Shown: positions 38,360 to 47,451 of the stretch, piece by piece | Layout: each line of letters begins with the position of its first letter | Numbering within the stretch: the stretch's first letter is position 1 | Assembly: GCF_900176135.1 (NCBI RefSeq) | Contig: NZ_FWWW01000070.1 | Coordinates: forward strand, 102,762-166,761 | DNA length: 64,000 nt | Reading direction: 5' to 3' | DNA from: Hymenobacter roseosalivarius DSM 11622 | GTDB taxonomy: Bacteria > Bacteroidota > Bacteroidia > Cytophagales > Hymenobacteraceae | Translations under genes and position numbers: made by a program | The notes under the pieces: generated by a model | What the model saw: the letters and a program-made list of their open reading frames with translations, nothing else | Told to the model about the DNA's origin: nothing | The model's database searches: none

Positions 38360-39805
38360 ATGAACAAACGGTACGTCGTGTGGCTCTGCGCCCTATTCGT
38401 TTTATTTGATTTAGGATACTCGTACATCCAGAATTATCAGCTCCCGTTGGAGGGCGATTTGGCCCCCATCGTGCTGCCGAGCTTCTGGTATAGCCAGGTG
38501 CTGCAAGATCCATTTGGGTGGGCGGTACTAGCCAAAAACGAGGTTTATGCGGGTCCCAACCGGTATTTTGCCCATGCAGCTATGGTGGGCTATTTCAAGT
38601 CGGTTCCGTTGTGGCTTCAGCGCTTCACCAATCCTATCAGCAGCGTATATATGGCCTGTGCGCTGTTCAAGACGGCTGTGCAAGCGCTATTGTTGTACCT
38701 GCTGGCTGTGTATTGCACCGGCGCGCAGCGCCTTACCGATCGGCGGCTGTGGCTGCCCGCGGCGCTGCTGGTGCCGCTGTTTCAGACGGCTGGCTATAAT
38801 GGGCAGATGGGCGTAATCGATCATTCAATTACGTACACGTTTTTTTATGCTTTCCCGTTGGCCTTGCTGCTCGTGCTGCTGCTGCCTTTTTACCGAGCCG
38901 CTTACGGCCGGCAGCCCCTCCGGTTATCGTGGGTTGCGCTGCCTCTTATTGCAGCGCTCATGGTGGTGCTGGCCTTCAACGGCCCTATCGTGACGGGCGC
39001 GGTGCTGGTGCTGGGGGTGAGCATCGGTCTGTACTGGATAAAGCGGCAATGGCCGACAGCCCAGGTGCGGTCGTATCCAGGTTGGTGGCTGCGCCAAGCG
39101 AAACAGGTGCCGCTTGTTGCGGTGCTGCTCTTGGGGCTATTCGTTATGCTGTGCCTGTACTCGCTTTACATTGGCCGCAACAACTCCGAGAATCTAACCG
39201 CCACGCTGCCCCTGTGGGAGCGGTATAAACTGGTGCCGCAGGGCATATTCCGCCAGCTGACCGGTAAGCTTGGCTTTCCGTTGCTTGTACTGATTGGCTT
39301 GGTCAACGCCCAACTTATTCGCCGCTTTTTGCCCCCCAGTGCCGCGAGTAGCCGGTTGCTGCGGATTCTGCAGCTGCTGGGCCTTTTCACCCTGATCTAT
39401 ATTCTGTTGCTGCCGCTTGGGGGCTACCGCAGCTATCGGCCCCTCATCCTGCGCCGCGACTCTATTCTGCCCATTATTCTGGGCCTGATGTATTTCTACG
39501 GCGCTTCCACTTATTATCTGTTGCAGCACTTACCGGGGCGGCCCCGCCGTTGGTACATGGGTGGACTAGTGCTGTTTGGAGCCATCTTTATGAATGCTGA
39601 TAAACTCAGGATGACTGATAACAACCAGTGTGAGCGGGCAGCCTTGCAGCAGCTGGCCCAGGCATCCGAGCCGATAGTGCATCTCACTAGCGATTGTACC
39701 GTGATGGCCTGGGAAAAAATAACCGATCCGCTGCAATCCGATAATAACGCGCAGCTGCTGGAACTCTGGGGCGTGACTAAAGGTAAAAAGCTCTATTACC
39801 AATGA
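38360..39805 (+). CDS. Polytopic membrane protein of unknown function
   Basis: The 481-residue protein has about ten to twelve hydrophobic segments, starting with VVWLCALFVLFDLGYSYI. A soluble loop after the first helix contains LEGDLAPIVLP, an acidic pair in the position where GT-C glycosyltransferases carry a catalytic Asp/Glu. The C-terminal part (RAALQQLAQASEPIVHLTSDCTVMAWEK) is soluble. A GT-C-type lipid-sugar transferase is possible but not shown. It is flanked by a C6 terminator upstream and a gene-poor stretch downstream. Confidence 0.7.
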   Translation: MNKRYVVWLCALFVLFDLGYSYIQNYQLPLEGDLAPIVLPSFWYSQVLQDPFGWAVLAKNEVYAGPNRYFAHAAMVGYFKSVPLWLQRFTNPISSVYMACALFKTAVQALLLYLLAVYCTGAQRLTDRRLWLPAALLVPLFQTAGYNGQMGVIDHSITYTFFYAFPLALLLVLLLPFYRAAYGRQPLRLSWVALPLIAALMVVLAFNGPIVTGAVLVLGVSIGLYWIKRQWPTAQVRSYPGWWLRQAKQVPLVAVLLLGLFVMLCLYSLYIGRNNSENLTATLPLWERYKLVPQGIFRQLTGKLGFPLLVLIGLVNAQLIRRFLPPSAASSRLLRILQLLGLFTLIYILLLPLGGYRSYRPLILRRDSILPIILGLMYFYGASTYYLLQHLPGRPRRWYMGGLVLFGAIFMNADKLRMTDNNQCERAALQQLAQASEPIVHLTSDCTVMAWEKITDPLQSDNNAQLLELWGVTKGKKLYYQ

Positions 39806-39827
39806 GCCGCATCCGTACGGCTGTGCT

Positions 39828-40079
39828 GTGAAGGCAGGAATAAAGCATGGCAGGCTGGTCATTTTACCGCCGCCCCTGTGTACGAATTTATTGCTCCCTG
39901 GCCCTTCGCTTATAGCAACAATTTGGTACATCGACTATATTGAAGAAGGTGACGCGCACGCTTTTAAGCTCAACATCAGCGGGCCTTATGCCTAAGTGAC
40001 AATCACGGTTGGTAAAGCAAATTACCGCGTTCATGTAGCTGAAAGCGGCGTTGAAAGAAAAGACCAGTATAGGGGCTGA
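39828..40079 (+). pseudogene. Possible decayed small gene with an in-frame stop
   Basis: In the gap between the membrane protein and the L,D-transpeptidase, one plus-strand frame from a GTG at 39828 reads protein-like sequence (IATIWYIDYIEEGDAHAFK, LNISGPYA) to a TAA at 39993. It continues in the same frame (VTITVGKANYRVHVAESG) to a TGA at 40077. If the TAA were a sense codon this would be an 83-residue protein. The family was not recognised and chance cannot be excluded. Confidence 0.25.
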
Positions 40080-40150
40080 CATTGTGGTACTTTTAGGTAA
40101 AATCATATTTAATAGTTAAATACTGATAATGCTATTTACCTCTTTTCATC

Positions 40151-41623
40151 ATGTTTCTTCGCCTGCGCTTCCCGTATGTTGTTGCTTTGCTATTGCTGTG
40201 TAAAAGCCCTGTTTTAAATGCCCAGGTCATCAGCGATGCCGAGGACGCTGAACTGCCGACAGGCAACAAGCAGACAACGACCGATGTCGCGGTTCAGCTC
40301 CGGCAGCTATACGCCCCCAATATGTCGTCCGCGACCGCCGGCATCCAGGAGCAGGTACAGCTGTTATATACGTTAGTCAATTTCAGGCCCGTCTGGACCA
40401 CTGAAGCGGGCCCGACCGAGAACGCGCAGGCAGCGCTTACCCTGTTGTCGCAGGCCCAACGGTACGGGCTCAAACCCGCTGATTATGAGACTGTCTACCT
40501 ACGTAACCTGCTTGATTCGCTGCACACAACGCCAATGCAGCTCCAGCAACGCCTGGCGGTCGAAACTCACCTTTCGGCTGCGCTTATCCGGTTTTCTCAG
40601 CACCTGAGCCACGGCCGGATACCGGGCAGCACGATTCGGCCGGCGCAGGTGACGGAGAGTGAAATTATCAACGCCGCTATTCACGTTAGTCAGGCGCTGC
40701 AAAGCAATGATTTAGAGCAGCATATACTACTGGCGCAGCCCACTAGCCGGAGCTATGTACGACTGCTTTGGGCATGGCAAAGCTTGTTGAAATCGGATAC
40801 GGTGGCGGCCCGTAAAATGTCGCTGCCCGTAGCTCTTAACCTGGAGCGGCTGCGCTGGGAGCCCCGCGCCGATTCTATTTATCTGGTCGTTAATATTCCG
40901 GCCTACAGCTTACAGGTGGTGCGGGGGCCGCAGGTGGTGCGCAGCCACCGGGTGGTGGTGGGCAAGGCGGCCACTCCAACGCCTGAGCTATACAGCACGG
41001 TCAATTTTTTGCAGACCGCGCCCGAATGGCGTATGCCGCATAGCATTGCCACCAAAGAGATTCTGCCGAGGTTGAAGCGCGATCCTCGCTACCTGAGCTC
41101 CCGGAACTTCAGATTGTACAACCAAGCGGGTGAACGGGTGAATGCCGCGCGGGTGAATTGGAAAACAGTGACGCCTGCTGAGTTTCCATATCAGATTCGG
41201 CAGGCGCCCTCCTCACGCAATGCGTTGGGAAACGTGGTATTCCGCTTTCCGAACCCGTACGAAGTATACCTGCACGACACACCCAATCGGGAGCTGTTTG
41301 AGGCCAGCACCCGTGCGTTGAGCCACGGCTGCATCCGGGTGCAGCATGCGTGGGCTCTGGCTCGCTTTCTGGTGCAGCGCGATGCCGGCAAGGCCGAGAA
41401 CAATAGTAATCGGATGGAAAAAATGAGCGACAGCCTTAACGAAGGAGAAACCAGGTCGTTTGGTCTGTACGCTTCCGTGCCGCTGATAATCCGCTATCAA
41501 ACCTGCGACGCCGATGGGAGCAAGCTGCGTCAGCTCCCCGACATCTACGGCCTCGACGAGGTATTGACCGAAGCGTGGGACCGCGCTGCCAGTGAAGACG
41601 GGGTTACAGCGGCTATCCACTAG
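40151..41623 (+). CDS. L,D-transpeptidase (YkuD domain, YcbB-like)
   Basis: The 490-residue protein has a signal peptide (MFLRLRFPYVVALLLLCKSPVLNAQ), an N-terminal domain with a peptidoglycan-binding-like region (ALTLLSQAQRYGLKPADYETVYL) and a YkuD catalytic domain. The catalytic motif is HDTPN...SHGCIRV with nucleophile Cys394. YcbB/LdtD-type enzymes form 3-3 cross-links in peptidoglycan or attach proteins to it. The insertion between MPHSIATKEILPRLKRDPRYL and the active site matches this subfamily. It is closed by a C6-type terminator and faces tRNA-Gly. Confidence 0.92.
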   Translation: MFLRLRFPYVVALLLLCKSPVLNAQVISDAEDAELPTGNKQTTTDVAVQLRQLYAPNMSSATAGIQEQVQLLYTLVNFRPVWTTEAGPTENAQAALTLLSQAQRYGLKPADYETVYLRNLLDSLHTTPMQLQQRLAVETHLSAALIRFSQHLSHGRIPGSTIRPAQVTESEIINAAIHVSQALQSNDLEQHILLAQPTSRSYVRLLWAWQSLLKSDTVAARKMSLPVALNLERLRWEPRADSIYLVVNIPAYSLQVVRGPQVVRSHRVVVGKAATPTPELYSTVNFLQTAPEWRMPHSIATKEILPRLKRDPRYLSSRNFRLYNQAGERVNAARVNWKTVTPAEFPYQIRQAPSSRNALGNVVFRFPNPYEVYLHDTPNRELFEASTRALSHGCIRVQHAWALARFLVQRDAGKAENNSNRMEKMSDSLNEGETRSFGLYASVPLIIRYQTCDADGSKLRQLPDIYGLDEVLTEAWDRAASEDGVTAAIH

Positions 41624-41659
41624 AGAAGCCTGGCACTTGCAGGATTGTGGATGGAAAGG

Positions 41660-41695
41660 AAAAAGCCCCCCAGCAGCACTGCTGGGGGACTTTTT
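41660..41695. terminator. C6-type terminator between the L,D-transpeptidase gene and tRNA-Gly
   Basis: AAAAAGCCCCCCAGCAG (41660-41676) pairs with CTGCTGGGGGACTTTTT (41679-41695), with a single mismatch and a 2-base loop. Convergent units on both sides could both use it. Confidence 0.88.
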
Positions 41696-41703
41696 GGTGA
41701 ATG

Positions 41704-41776
41704 AGCGAGAAACGAGGTTCGAACTCGCGACCCTCAGCTTGGGAAGCTGATGCTCTACCAACTGAGCTACTCTCGC
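41704..41776 (-). tRNA. tRNA-Gly, anticodon CCC
   Basis: On the minus strand a full cloverleaf is seen: acceptor GCGAGAG with TTCTCGC (one G-U), D-loop AGCTCAGTTGGTAGAGC, anticodon stem TCAGC/GCTGA with loop TTCCCAA, and T-arm GCGAGTTCGAACCTCGT. The anticodon is CCC, reading GGG. The discriminator base is T, as usual for bacterial tRNA-Gly. No CCA is encoded, so it must be added after transcription. Confidence 0.95.
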
Positions 41777-41908
41777 GGGAAACTTGGTGGAACAAAAATA
41801 CGCTGCTTAAATCAATTTACAACTACCGCGCGTATCGGTTAATAGAGTGCTGGGTCAGGGCCGCCCTAGTGGCCCTGCGTTGCCCTCGCGGGGCTTTTGT
41901 TTGACATG

Positions 41909-41916
41909 TATCTTTG
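41909..41916 (+). promoter_or_regulatory. -7 box (TATCTTTG)
   Basis: A perfect TAnnTTTG lies 13 bases before the ATG at 41929. No clear -33 element is seen at standard spacing. Confidence 0.4.
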
Positions 41917-41928
41917 AATGCATCTGTT

Positions 41929-42177
41929 ATGGCTGATTTGCCGGCTAATCGTTCGCGTAGCTATTTGTATCTGATAGCGGGAGTCACGCTGTTCGTGCTT
42001 CAGCTTATTCGCCTGCCGGGGTATTATGCTGCCTGGCAGAACAATACTCTCGACACGTTTCGCCTCACCATGAGCGTCATAGCCTTGGTAGTAGCTATGC
42101 TGATGATTCGTTTTGGCTGGCGAATGCGCCGCGACGGTAAGGCTTCTGATGAGCCCGGCGACCAGTCTATTTCCTGA
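41929..42177 (+). CDS. Small membrane protein
   Basis: The 82-residue product has two membrane helices (LYLIAGVTLFVLQLIRLPGYY and LTMSVIALVVAMLMIRFGW) and a short charged tail. No family was recognised. The start at 41929 (MADLPANRSR) follows a -7 box at 41909; an ATG five codons earlier is possible. It is followed closely by the GNAT gene, which has its own -7 box. Confidence 0.65.
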   Translation: MADLPANRSRSYLYLIAGVTLFVLQLIRLPGYYAAWQNNTLDTFRLTMSVIALVVAMLMIRFGWRMRRDGKASDEPGDQSIS

Positions 42178-42204
42178 TTCAGCAGCCGCTGCATACTCTC
42201 GGCA

Positions 42205-42212
42205 TAGATTTG
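42205..42212 (+). promoter_or_regulatory. -7 box (TAGATTTG) for the second GNAT gene
   Basis: A perfect TAnnTTTG lies 24 bases before the ATG at 42237. No -33 TTTG was found. Confidence 0.35.
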
Positions 42213-42236
42213 CACCGTCTTCACCCCTGGCCTTCT

Positions 42237-42773
42237 ATGTCTTCTCCGCTCCGCATTACGGTGGCCAAACGCACCTCTCCGGTGGCTACTCAACTGGCTG
42301 AACTAGGGCGTCAAACCTTCCAGGCCACCTTCGCCGCCGATAATCGGCCGGAGGATATGGCCGCTTATCTGGCCGAAAACTTCACGCCGGAAAAGCAGCT
42401 AATAGAGCTGCAAAACCCGCAGGCAACCTTTCTTCTGGCGCATATGCAGCTAGAACTGGTGGGCTATGCCAAGCTGTTGCTTAACTCCGCTCTAGGCCTT
42501 GAGGAAGGAAAACCAATGGCTGGCCGCTTAGAAATTGAGCGCTTGTATGTACGCGAAGATTGGCTGGGCACGGGCCTGGGCGCCACGCTCATGCGCCGGG
42601 CGATAGAAGAAGCGCGAACTCACAGCTGCCGCACCATCGTTTTGGGCGTATGGGAACATAATCGCCGCGCGGTAGAGTTTTACAAGCGCTTTGGATTCAG
42701 GGAGATAGGTCGCCATGAGTTTCAGCTTGGTGATGATATTCAGAATGATTTGATCTTGCGAAAAGGGTTGTAA
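42237..42773 (+). CDS. GNAT family N-acetyltransferase
   Basis: The 178-residue protein shows the GNAT core: RLEIERLYVREDWLGTGLGATLMRRAIEEA (strand 4 and the acetyl-CoA pyrophosphate loop) and VLGVWEHNRRAVEFYKRFGFREIGRHEFQLG (strand 5, motif B). This C-terminal motif is like those of RimI/PaiA-type acetyltransferases of small amines or protein N-termini. The substrate is unknown. The start at 42237 is chosen because it begins the conserved part (MSSPLRIT) and lies downstream of the -7 box. Confidence 0.88.
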   Translation: MSSPLRITVAKRTSPVATQLAELGRQTFQATFAADNRPEDMAAYLAENFTPEKQLIELQNPQATFLLAHMQLELVGYAKLLLNSALGLEEGKPMAGRLEIERLYVREDWLGTGLGATLMRRAIEEARTHSCRTIVLGVWEHNRRAVEFYKRFGFREIGRHEFQLGDDIQNDLILRKGL

Positions 42774-42782
42774 AAGCTCCCC

Positions 42783-44318
42783 ATGCTGGCTTGTTGCGTT
42801 CCTGTCTTAGGCAGTCATTCGATATGCTCGCCCAGCAGCCAGGTAGGGAAGGGAAAAGAAGGACAAACGCGTCTTCCGCGCCAACTGCGTTACTTTGTCG
42901 TATTGCTCACCAACCCTTCTGCTGTGCGAAAAGACTGGCGCGCTTATCTTTTGCATTTTGTTTCATTGGCTCAGCCGCTCCGCTGGTGTCTGCCGTTTCT
43001 GCTGGTTTCATTGCTCAGTGCCTGCTCTACTGATGGGCGTGAAGCGGCCAACTTGCCGCCGCCTACCGGGCATTTTGAGGGTCCGATTACCTATCAGGGC
43101 ACGGAACTACGCGCTACGCTCGATTTGCGTGAAATAAAGCCAGGCCAGCTGCAAGGCGAGGTGCGCCTGGCCGATCGTCAGGGTCTAAGCCTGCCCGTGC
43201 AACAGATAACGTATCAGCATCCGCGTCTCACGGTACGCTGGGCCACGGGCGCAGCCTCTGATTTTGTTATCAATCTGACGCGCGAGGGTGATTTTCTGAA
43301 AGGGAAATTTACCGCTGACAGCACGGAGGCCGAAATCCTGATGGTGCGTCGCGGGGATGCTGAGCCGCTGCCTTACCTCGAACAAGCGTTGCCCGTGCGG
43401 ATTGGCGGGAGGATGCTGCCTGCTACCGTGCTTATGCCAGATGACACGCTACGGGTGCATCCGGCCGTAGTGTTGCTGCAAAATGCCCCCCAACGCACTC
43501 CGCTGGCTGTGCAAATACTGACGGATCTGCTGGCGCGCCGTGGCGTGGTAGTCATGCTGGTGGCCGGGCGTCCGGCTACGGCTGCTGCCAGCGTTAGCCC
43601 CGATTCGCTGGCAGCTGATGTGTTAGCAGCGGCCCGGGCGCTGAAGCGGGTTGCGGGCGTCGACACCACGCAGATTGGCTTGGTGGGCAGCGGCAGCGGG
43701 GCTACGGCACTGGCGCTGGCGGCTGGCAAAGATGATAAGGAGAACAGCTTAATAAAATACGTGGTGGCTTTGGGTGCGCCCGGAACCTCCAACGCGGCCC
43801 GAGTTACCGAACTAATTGACCGCCAGCTACGGCAGCAGGATGCCAGCGCAGCCGACCGACGGCTGGTCACACTTACCCGCGCCCAGCTGGAACAGTACGT
43901 GCGGCGCGAAGGCCGGGGTGATACAACAAAGCTGCACCGCAATCTGCGGAAAATTGCCCTCCAGCCGTGGGCAGCTACTACTGGCCTGCCTACCCGAGTA
44001 CCAAGCAAAGCCGAATTAGAACAACCTAAGTGGCAGGAGCTGGTCTTCGACCCCAGAGCAGTTTGGGAGCAAGTGCGCATACCTGTTCTCCTGCTTTATG
44101 GTGGGGCCGATACAACCCTCAATGTACAGGCAAGCGCCGACCGCCTACGCGGGAATGCCGGCCGCCGTCGGGGCTCCGTGGTACGGATATACGCTGGCGC
44201 CGACCAGCAACTCTTGCTGCCAGCCGGTACCCAAAATGGCAAATGGCAGTGGCCGCGCCCAGTGCCCGACTATGTGGACGACCTCACCGCCTGGCTGCGC
44301 GAGCGATTGGAGCGATAA
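42783..44318 (+). CDS. Alpha/beta hydrolase-like lipoprotein without the catalytic His
   Basis: The mature protein has a beta-rich N-terminal domain (GPITYQGTELRATLDLRE) and an alpha/beta-hydrolase domain with nucleophile elbow GSGSGA and an Asp position GGADTTLNV. Where relatives carry the catalytic His (pattern GxxHLF or GADH), this protein has YAGADQQLLLP, with Gln instead, so hydrolase activity is doubtful. A lipobox LLSAC marks it as a lipoprotein. The first ATG is at 42783, but the lipobox would then sit far downstream; a TTG at 42966 (MAQPLRWCLP) would give a normal lipoprotein signal, so the true start may be there. Confidence 0.75.
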   Translation: MLACCVPVLGSHSICSPSSQVGKGKEGQTRLPRQLRYFVVLLTNPSAVRKDWRAYLLHFVSLAQPLRWCLPFLLVSLLSACSTDGREAANLPPPTGHFEGPITYQGTELRATLDLREIKPGQLQGEVRLADRQGLSLPVQQITYQHPRLTVRWATGAASDFVINLTREGDFLKGKFTADSTEAEILMVRRGDAEPLPYLEQALPVRIGGRMLPATVLMPDDTLRVHPAVVLLQNAPQRTPLAVQILTDLLARRGVVVMLVAGRPATAAASVSPDSLAADVLAAARALKRVAGVDTTQIGLVGSGSGATALALAAGKDDKENSLIKYVVALGAPGTSNAARVTELIDRQLRQQDASAADRRLVTLTRAQLEQYVRREGRGDTTKLHRNLRKIALQPWAATTGLPTRVPSKAELEQPKWQELVFDPRAVWEQVRIPVLLLYGGADTTLNVQASADRLRGNAGRRRGSVVRIYAGADQQLLLPAGTQNGKWQWPRPVPDYVDDLTAWLRERLER

Positions 44319-44353
44319 GAAAGGGGTCGGGGCAAATTCCCGCTTGTAGTTCC

Positions 44354-46726
44354 TTAAAACAGTAGCAAGCCCTTCTCACGCAGCTTTAGCCAAGGGACTG
44401 AACTCAGGAAGCGCTCGAATGACAGGCCGGCTTCGGCCGTTGGGAAGCTGCCGGCCGCTTCTTTCAATAGTAATTTCGTGTCATAGTCGTTGGTGAGCTG
44501 AGTGCAGAGCGCGTGCAACCATTGGCCCACGGCAGGCGTGGTTTTTATTTCGAAGTCCTCGGCCTGCTCGTAGAAAGTTAATACGGCCTGGGGGGCTTTT
44601 TTGCCTGATTCCAGACGAAGCTCCGGGGCGTTGCCGAGCCAGAACAGGCGCAGGTTCTGCTTGGCAAAATCCGGTTTGGATGCTTCCTGCACGGCTTGCT
44701 GAATCAGGTGGCGCGGCACGGTAGGGCGCGGAACTTTGAAATCGAACCAGAAAGAAAGGGGCTCCGCCAAGTTCACCCCGTGCAGATAATTGTAAAGCGC
44801 TTTCGCTAAGCCTGGCCCAAACTGCTCGTGGTCGGCGCCGGTGGGGTCGTCGTGCCAGAGGTCATTCCAGGCAAAGTCGCCGGGCGCCGGACCAATGGGT
44901 ACTACCTGATACTTGGCCGGGTTTTTCCCCACGGGGCTATGCGCCGTCATGGAAAAGCGGTGCCAATAGCCCGATTGAATGACGCCCGCCGCAAATAGCT
45001 GCCGCACTATCTCCAGCGAATCAACTGTTTCCTGGGCGGTTTGGGTTGGGAAGCCATACATCAGATACGCATGCACCATGACGCCGGCCTGCGTAAATCC
45101 ATCCGTCACGCGGGCCACCTGGGCAATAGTTACGCCTTTTTCCATGAGGGCCAGCAGCCGGTCGGAAGCTACTTCCAAGCCACCTGACACGGCGATGCAG
45201 CCCGAAGCCGCCAGCAAGCGGCACAGGTCGGGAGTGAAGGTTTTCTCGAATCGGATATTACCCCACCAGGTAATATTGGTGCGGCGCTTCAGCAGCTCCA
45301 CGGCCAGATCGCGCAGAGCCAGCGGCGGCGCGGCTTCGTCTACGAAGTGAAAACCCGTTTGGCCGGTTTGCCGCACAATCTGCTCGATGCGGTCGGCGAG
45401 CAGGGCGGCGGGGGCCGTTTCGTACCGGGAGATATAGTCGAGCGTAACGTCGCAGAAGGAGCAGCGTTTCCAGTAGCAGCCGTGGGCTACGGTAAGCTTA
45501 TTCCAGCGGCCATCACTCCACAGCCGGTGCATGGGGTTCAGCACCTCTATCACTGATAAGTATTCACTCAGCGGCAAATCGCTGTAGTCGGGAGTGCCTA
45601 CTTCGTGGTGCGGAATGTTTGGGGCCGCGGTATTATTCAGGTATTCTACCTCACCAGCCTCATTGCGCAGGAAGGTGCGTTGGAGAAGATTTTTGCCCCC
45701 CAGCCCGTTAATCTGCGCATTATTATCTTCTTGTTGGAGCGTTCCTAAGCCAAACCCATTTTCAAACTGAGTTGCTACTAAGGTTTCTCGCTTGTTTGCT
45801 GACGAAATAGCGTAGGTAGCACTTAGCAATGAATGCTCACGAGATACCTCGCTGTGCTCTGCCTTAGCATCTTTCTTAGCCTGCAGATACTCCAGTAGCC
45901 GTAGCCACGGACCTTCCCCATCATCCAGCGTGAGGTAATCGATATAGTCGAAGAAGCGCGGCTCCTTAATCTGACGCAGCTCGGTGTTGGGGTAGCCGCC
46001 GCCCATGAGGGTTTTGGCTTCCGGCCGTAGCTCTTTCATCCGCCCCGCGAGGCGCAGGGCTCCATACAGATTACCCGGAAACGGCACCGTGAAACCAACC
46101 ACATCGGGCTCCGTGCGGGCTACAAGCTCATCGAACGACTCCAACAGCAACTTATCCAATAGGGTGGGCGGTGCTTGCAGAGCTTCGTACAATGGCTCGA
46201 AACTGGTGGCGGATAGCGCCAGCTTTTCGGCGTAACGCGAGAAGCCAAACTGTGGCCCTACCGTTTCTTTTATTAAATCGGCAAGGTCCTCAAGGTAAAG
46301 CGTAGCCAAGTGACGGGCCTGATCGGTGAGGCCCATGGTGCCGAAAGCCGTATCAAGGTCGGCTACGTTGTCGAAGCGAGAGGCCTCGGGCAGAAACCGG
46401 CCGTGGCAGATACGCGGGGCCAGCGTATTGTCTTTATTCTGCAAAAACCGAATAACTGGCTCAATGGTAGCCAAATAGCTGCGTTGCAGCCGCACCATTC
46501 GCCGGGCATTATCCGAAAGCTCGAAGCTCCCAGTCTCAATAGCCGCAAACACGCGCCGGAGTCCAGCCGATGAGAAAAGCTTCAGTACTAATTGTAACCC
46601 CAGATCGGCTTGGGTGCTGGCGTAGCCGCGCGCACCCAGGAAGCCCTTTAGGTAAGCAGTAGCCGGATACGGCGTGTTAAGCTGGGTAAGCGGCGGGGTT
46701 ACAAGAAGGATGCGAAGACTCGTCAC
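44354..46726 (-). CDS. B12-binding-domain radical SAM protein
   Basis: The 790-residue protein starts with a Rossmann-like segment (RILLVTPPLTQLNTPYPATAYL; PDVVGFTVPFPGNLYGALRLA; EAKTLMGGGYPN) typical of cobalamin-binding domains of class B radical SAM enzymes. A radical SAM barrel follows with AHGCYWKRCSFCD, giving iron-sulfur ligands Cys417, Cys422 and Cys425, spaced CX4CX2C rather than the usual CX3CX2C. Later motifs FHFVDEAAPP, GGLEVASDRLL and HAYLMYGFPTQTAQET fit the fold. It may be a B12-dependent methylase or related enzyme; the substrate is unknown. No DxHxxG motif is seen, as is usual in this group. A B12 uptake operon lies about 2 kb upstream. Confidence 0.86.
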   Translation of the reverse strand: MTSLRILLVTPPLTQLNTPYPATAYLKGFLGARGYASTQADLGLQLVLKLFSSAGLRRVFAAIETGSFELSDNARRMVRLQRSYLATIEPVIRFLQNKDNTLAPRICHGRFLPEASRFDNVADLDTAFGTMGLTDQARHLATLYLEDLADLIKETVGPQFGFSRYAEKLALSATSFEPLYEALQAPPTLLDKLLLESFDELVARTEPDVVGFTVPFPGNLYGALRLAGRMKELRPEAKTLMGGGYPNTELRQIKEPRFFDYIDYLTLDDGEGPWLRLLEYLQAKKDAKAEHSEVSREHSLLSATYAISSANKRETLVATQFENGFGLGTLQQEDNNAQINGLGGKNLLQRTFLRNEAGEVEYLNNTAAPNIPHHEVGTPDYSDLPLSEYLSVIEVLNPMHRLWSDGRWNKLTVAHGCYWKRCSFCDVTLDYISRYETAPAALLADRIEQIVRQTGQTGFHFVDEAAPPLALRDLAVELLKRRTNITWWGNIRFEKTFTPDLCRLLAASGCIAVSGGLEVASDRLLALMEKGVTIAQVARVTDGFTQAGVMVHAYLMYGFPTQTAQETVDSLEIVRQLFAAGVIQSGYWHRFSMTAHSPVGKNPAKYQVVPIGPAPGDFAWNDLWHDDPTGADHEQFGPGLAKALYNYLHGVNLAEPLSFWFDFKVPRPTVPRHLIQQAVQEASKPDFAKQNLRLFWLGNAPELRLESGKKAPQAVLTFYEQAEDFEIKTTPAVGQWLHALCTQLTNDYDTKLLLKEAAGSFPTAEAGLSFERFLSSVPWLKLREKGLLLF

Positions 46727-46881
46727 GACGGCAGAACAACGGGAAAGGGCATAAAGATACCGAACCGTGGTAGTGCGCGAATCCGTTCCGCCACACCGCC
46801 ATTGTTTTGCGCAGGATATACAATCTATGTGTATGGCAGCTTATGCCCGGACGCTGGAGGGCTTTTTGCCCTCCAACTTTC

Positions 46882-47451
46882 CTATAATTCGTCCAGCGAC
46901 ATGCGCTTGGGCATCAGGTCGCGGCGGAATTCGCTGACGGAGCGGCCCGTTACCTGCCGAAACTGATTGCTCAAATGTTGACCACTGCTGTAGCGCATAT
47001 GATCAGCTATTTCGCTGAGTGTCAGCTCACCATAGCTCAGCATCTCCTTTACCCGCTCAATTTTGAGACGAATAAGGTATTTCTCGATGGTGAGATTAGC
47101 GGTGCGCGAAAAGACTTTGCTCAGGTGCGAATACGTGGCCGAGAACCGGTCGGTGAGGAAAGCCGACGTGGTGAGCGGCATGCGCGCGGTGCGCAGGTGC
47201 TCCAGGTATTCAGCTAACGACGTTTTTATTTGTTCGGTAAGCTGCTCGGCTCGTCCAGTCAGCACGTCGAAGCCGGCTTCACGCAAGAGCGGCGCTACCG
47301 TGGTGGGGTCAACGGGCGTGGAGTGATTGAGTTGGGCGTGGCCCAGTTTTACTTCCGTCGGTTGATACCCAGCCTGTTCGAGCAGATGTTGCACGGCCTC
47401 GATGCAACGCGGGCAAACCATGTTTTTGATGTAGAGCAGTGTAGTCTTCAC
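46882..47451 (-). CDS. HMA-like domain fused to AraC-type DNA-binding domain
   Basis: The 189-residue protein begins with a heavy-metal-associated-like domain carrying MVCPRC (Cys13 and Cys16) and the pattern NMVCPRCIEAVQHLLEQAGY. The C-terminal half is an AraC-type helix-turn-helix pair (LTLSEIADHMRYSSGQHLSNQFRQVTGRSVSEFRR). The CxxC is in the position of metal ligands in HMA domains, so metal or redox sensing is possible. Related proteins are known in Bacteroidota, but no function is certain. Its start overlaps the end of the upstream membrane protein gene by 4 bp (ATGA), indicating coupling. Confidence 0.82.
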   Translation of the reverse strand: MKTTLLYIKNMVCPRCIEAVQHLLEQAGYQPTEVKLGHAQLNHSTPVDPTTVAPLLREAGFDVLTGRAEQLTEQIKTSLAEYLEHLRTARMPLTTSAFLTDRFSATYSHLSKVFSRTANLTIEKYLIRLKIERVKEMLSYGELTLSEIADHMRYSSGQHLSNQFRQVTGRSVSEFRRDLMPKRMSLDEL

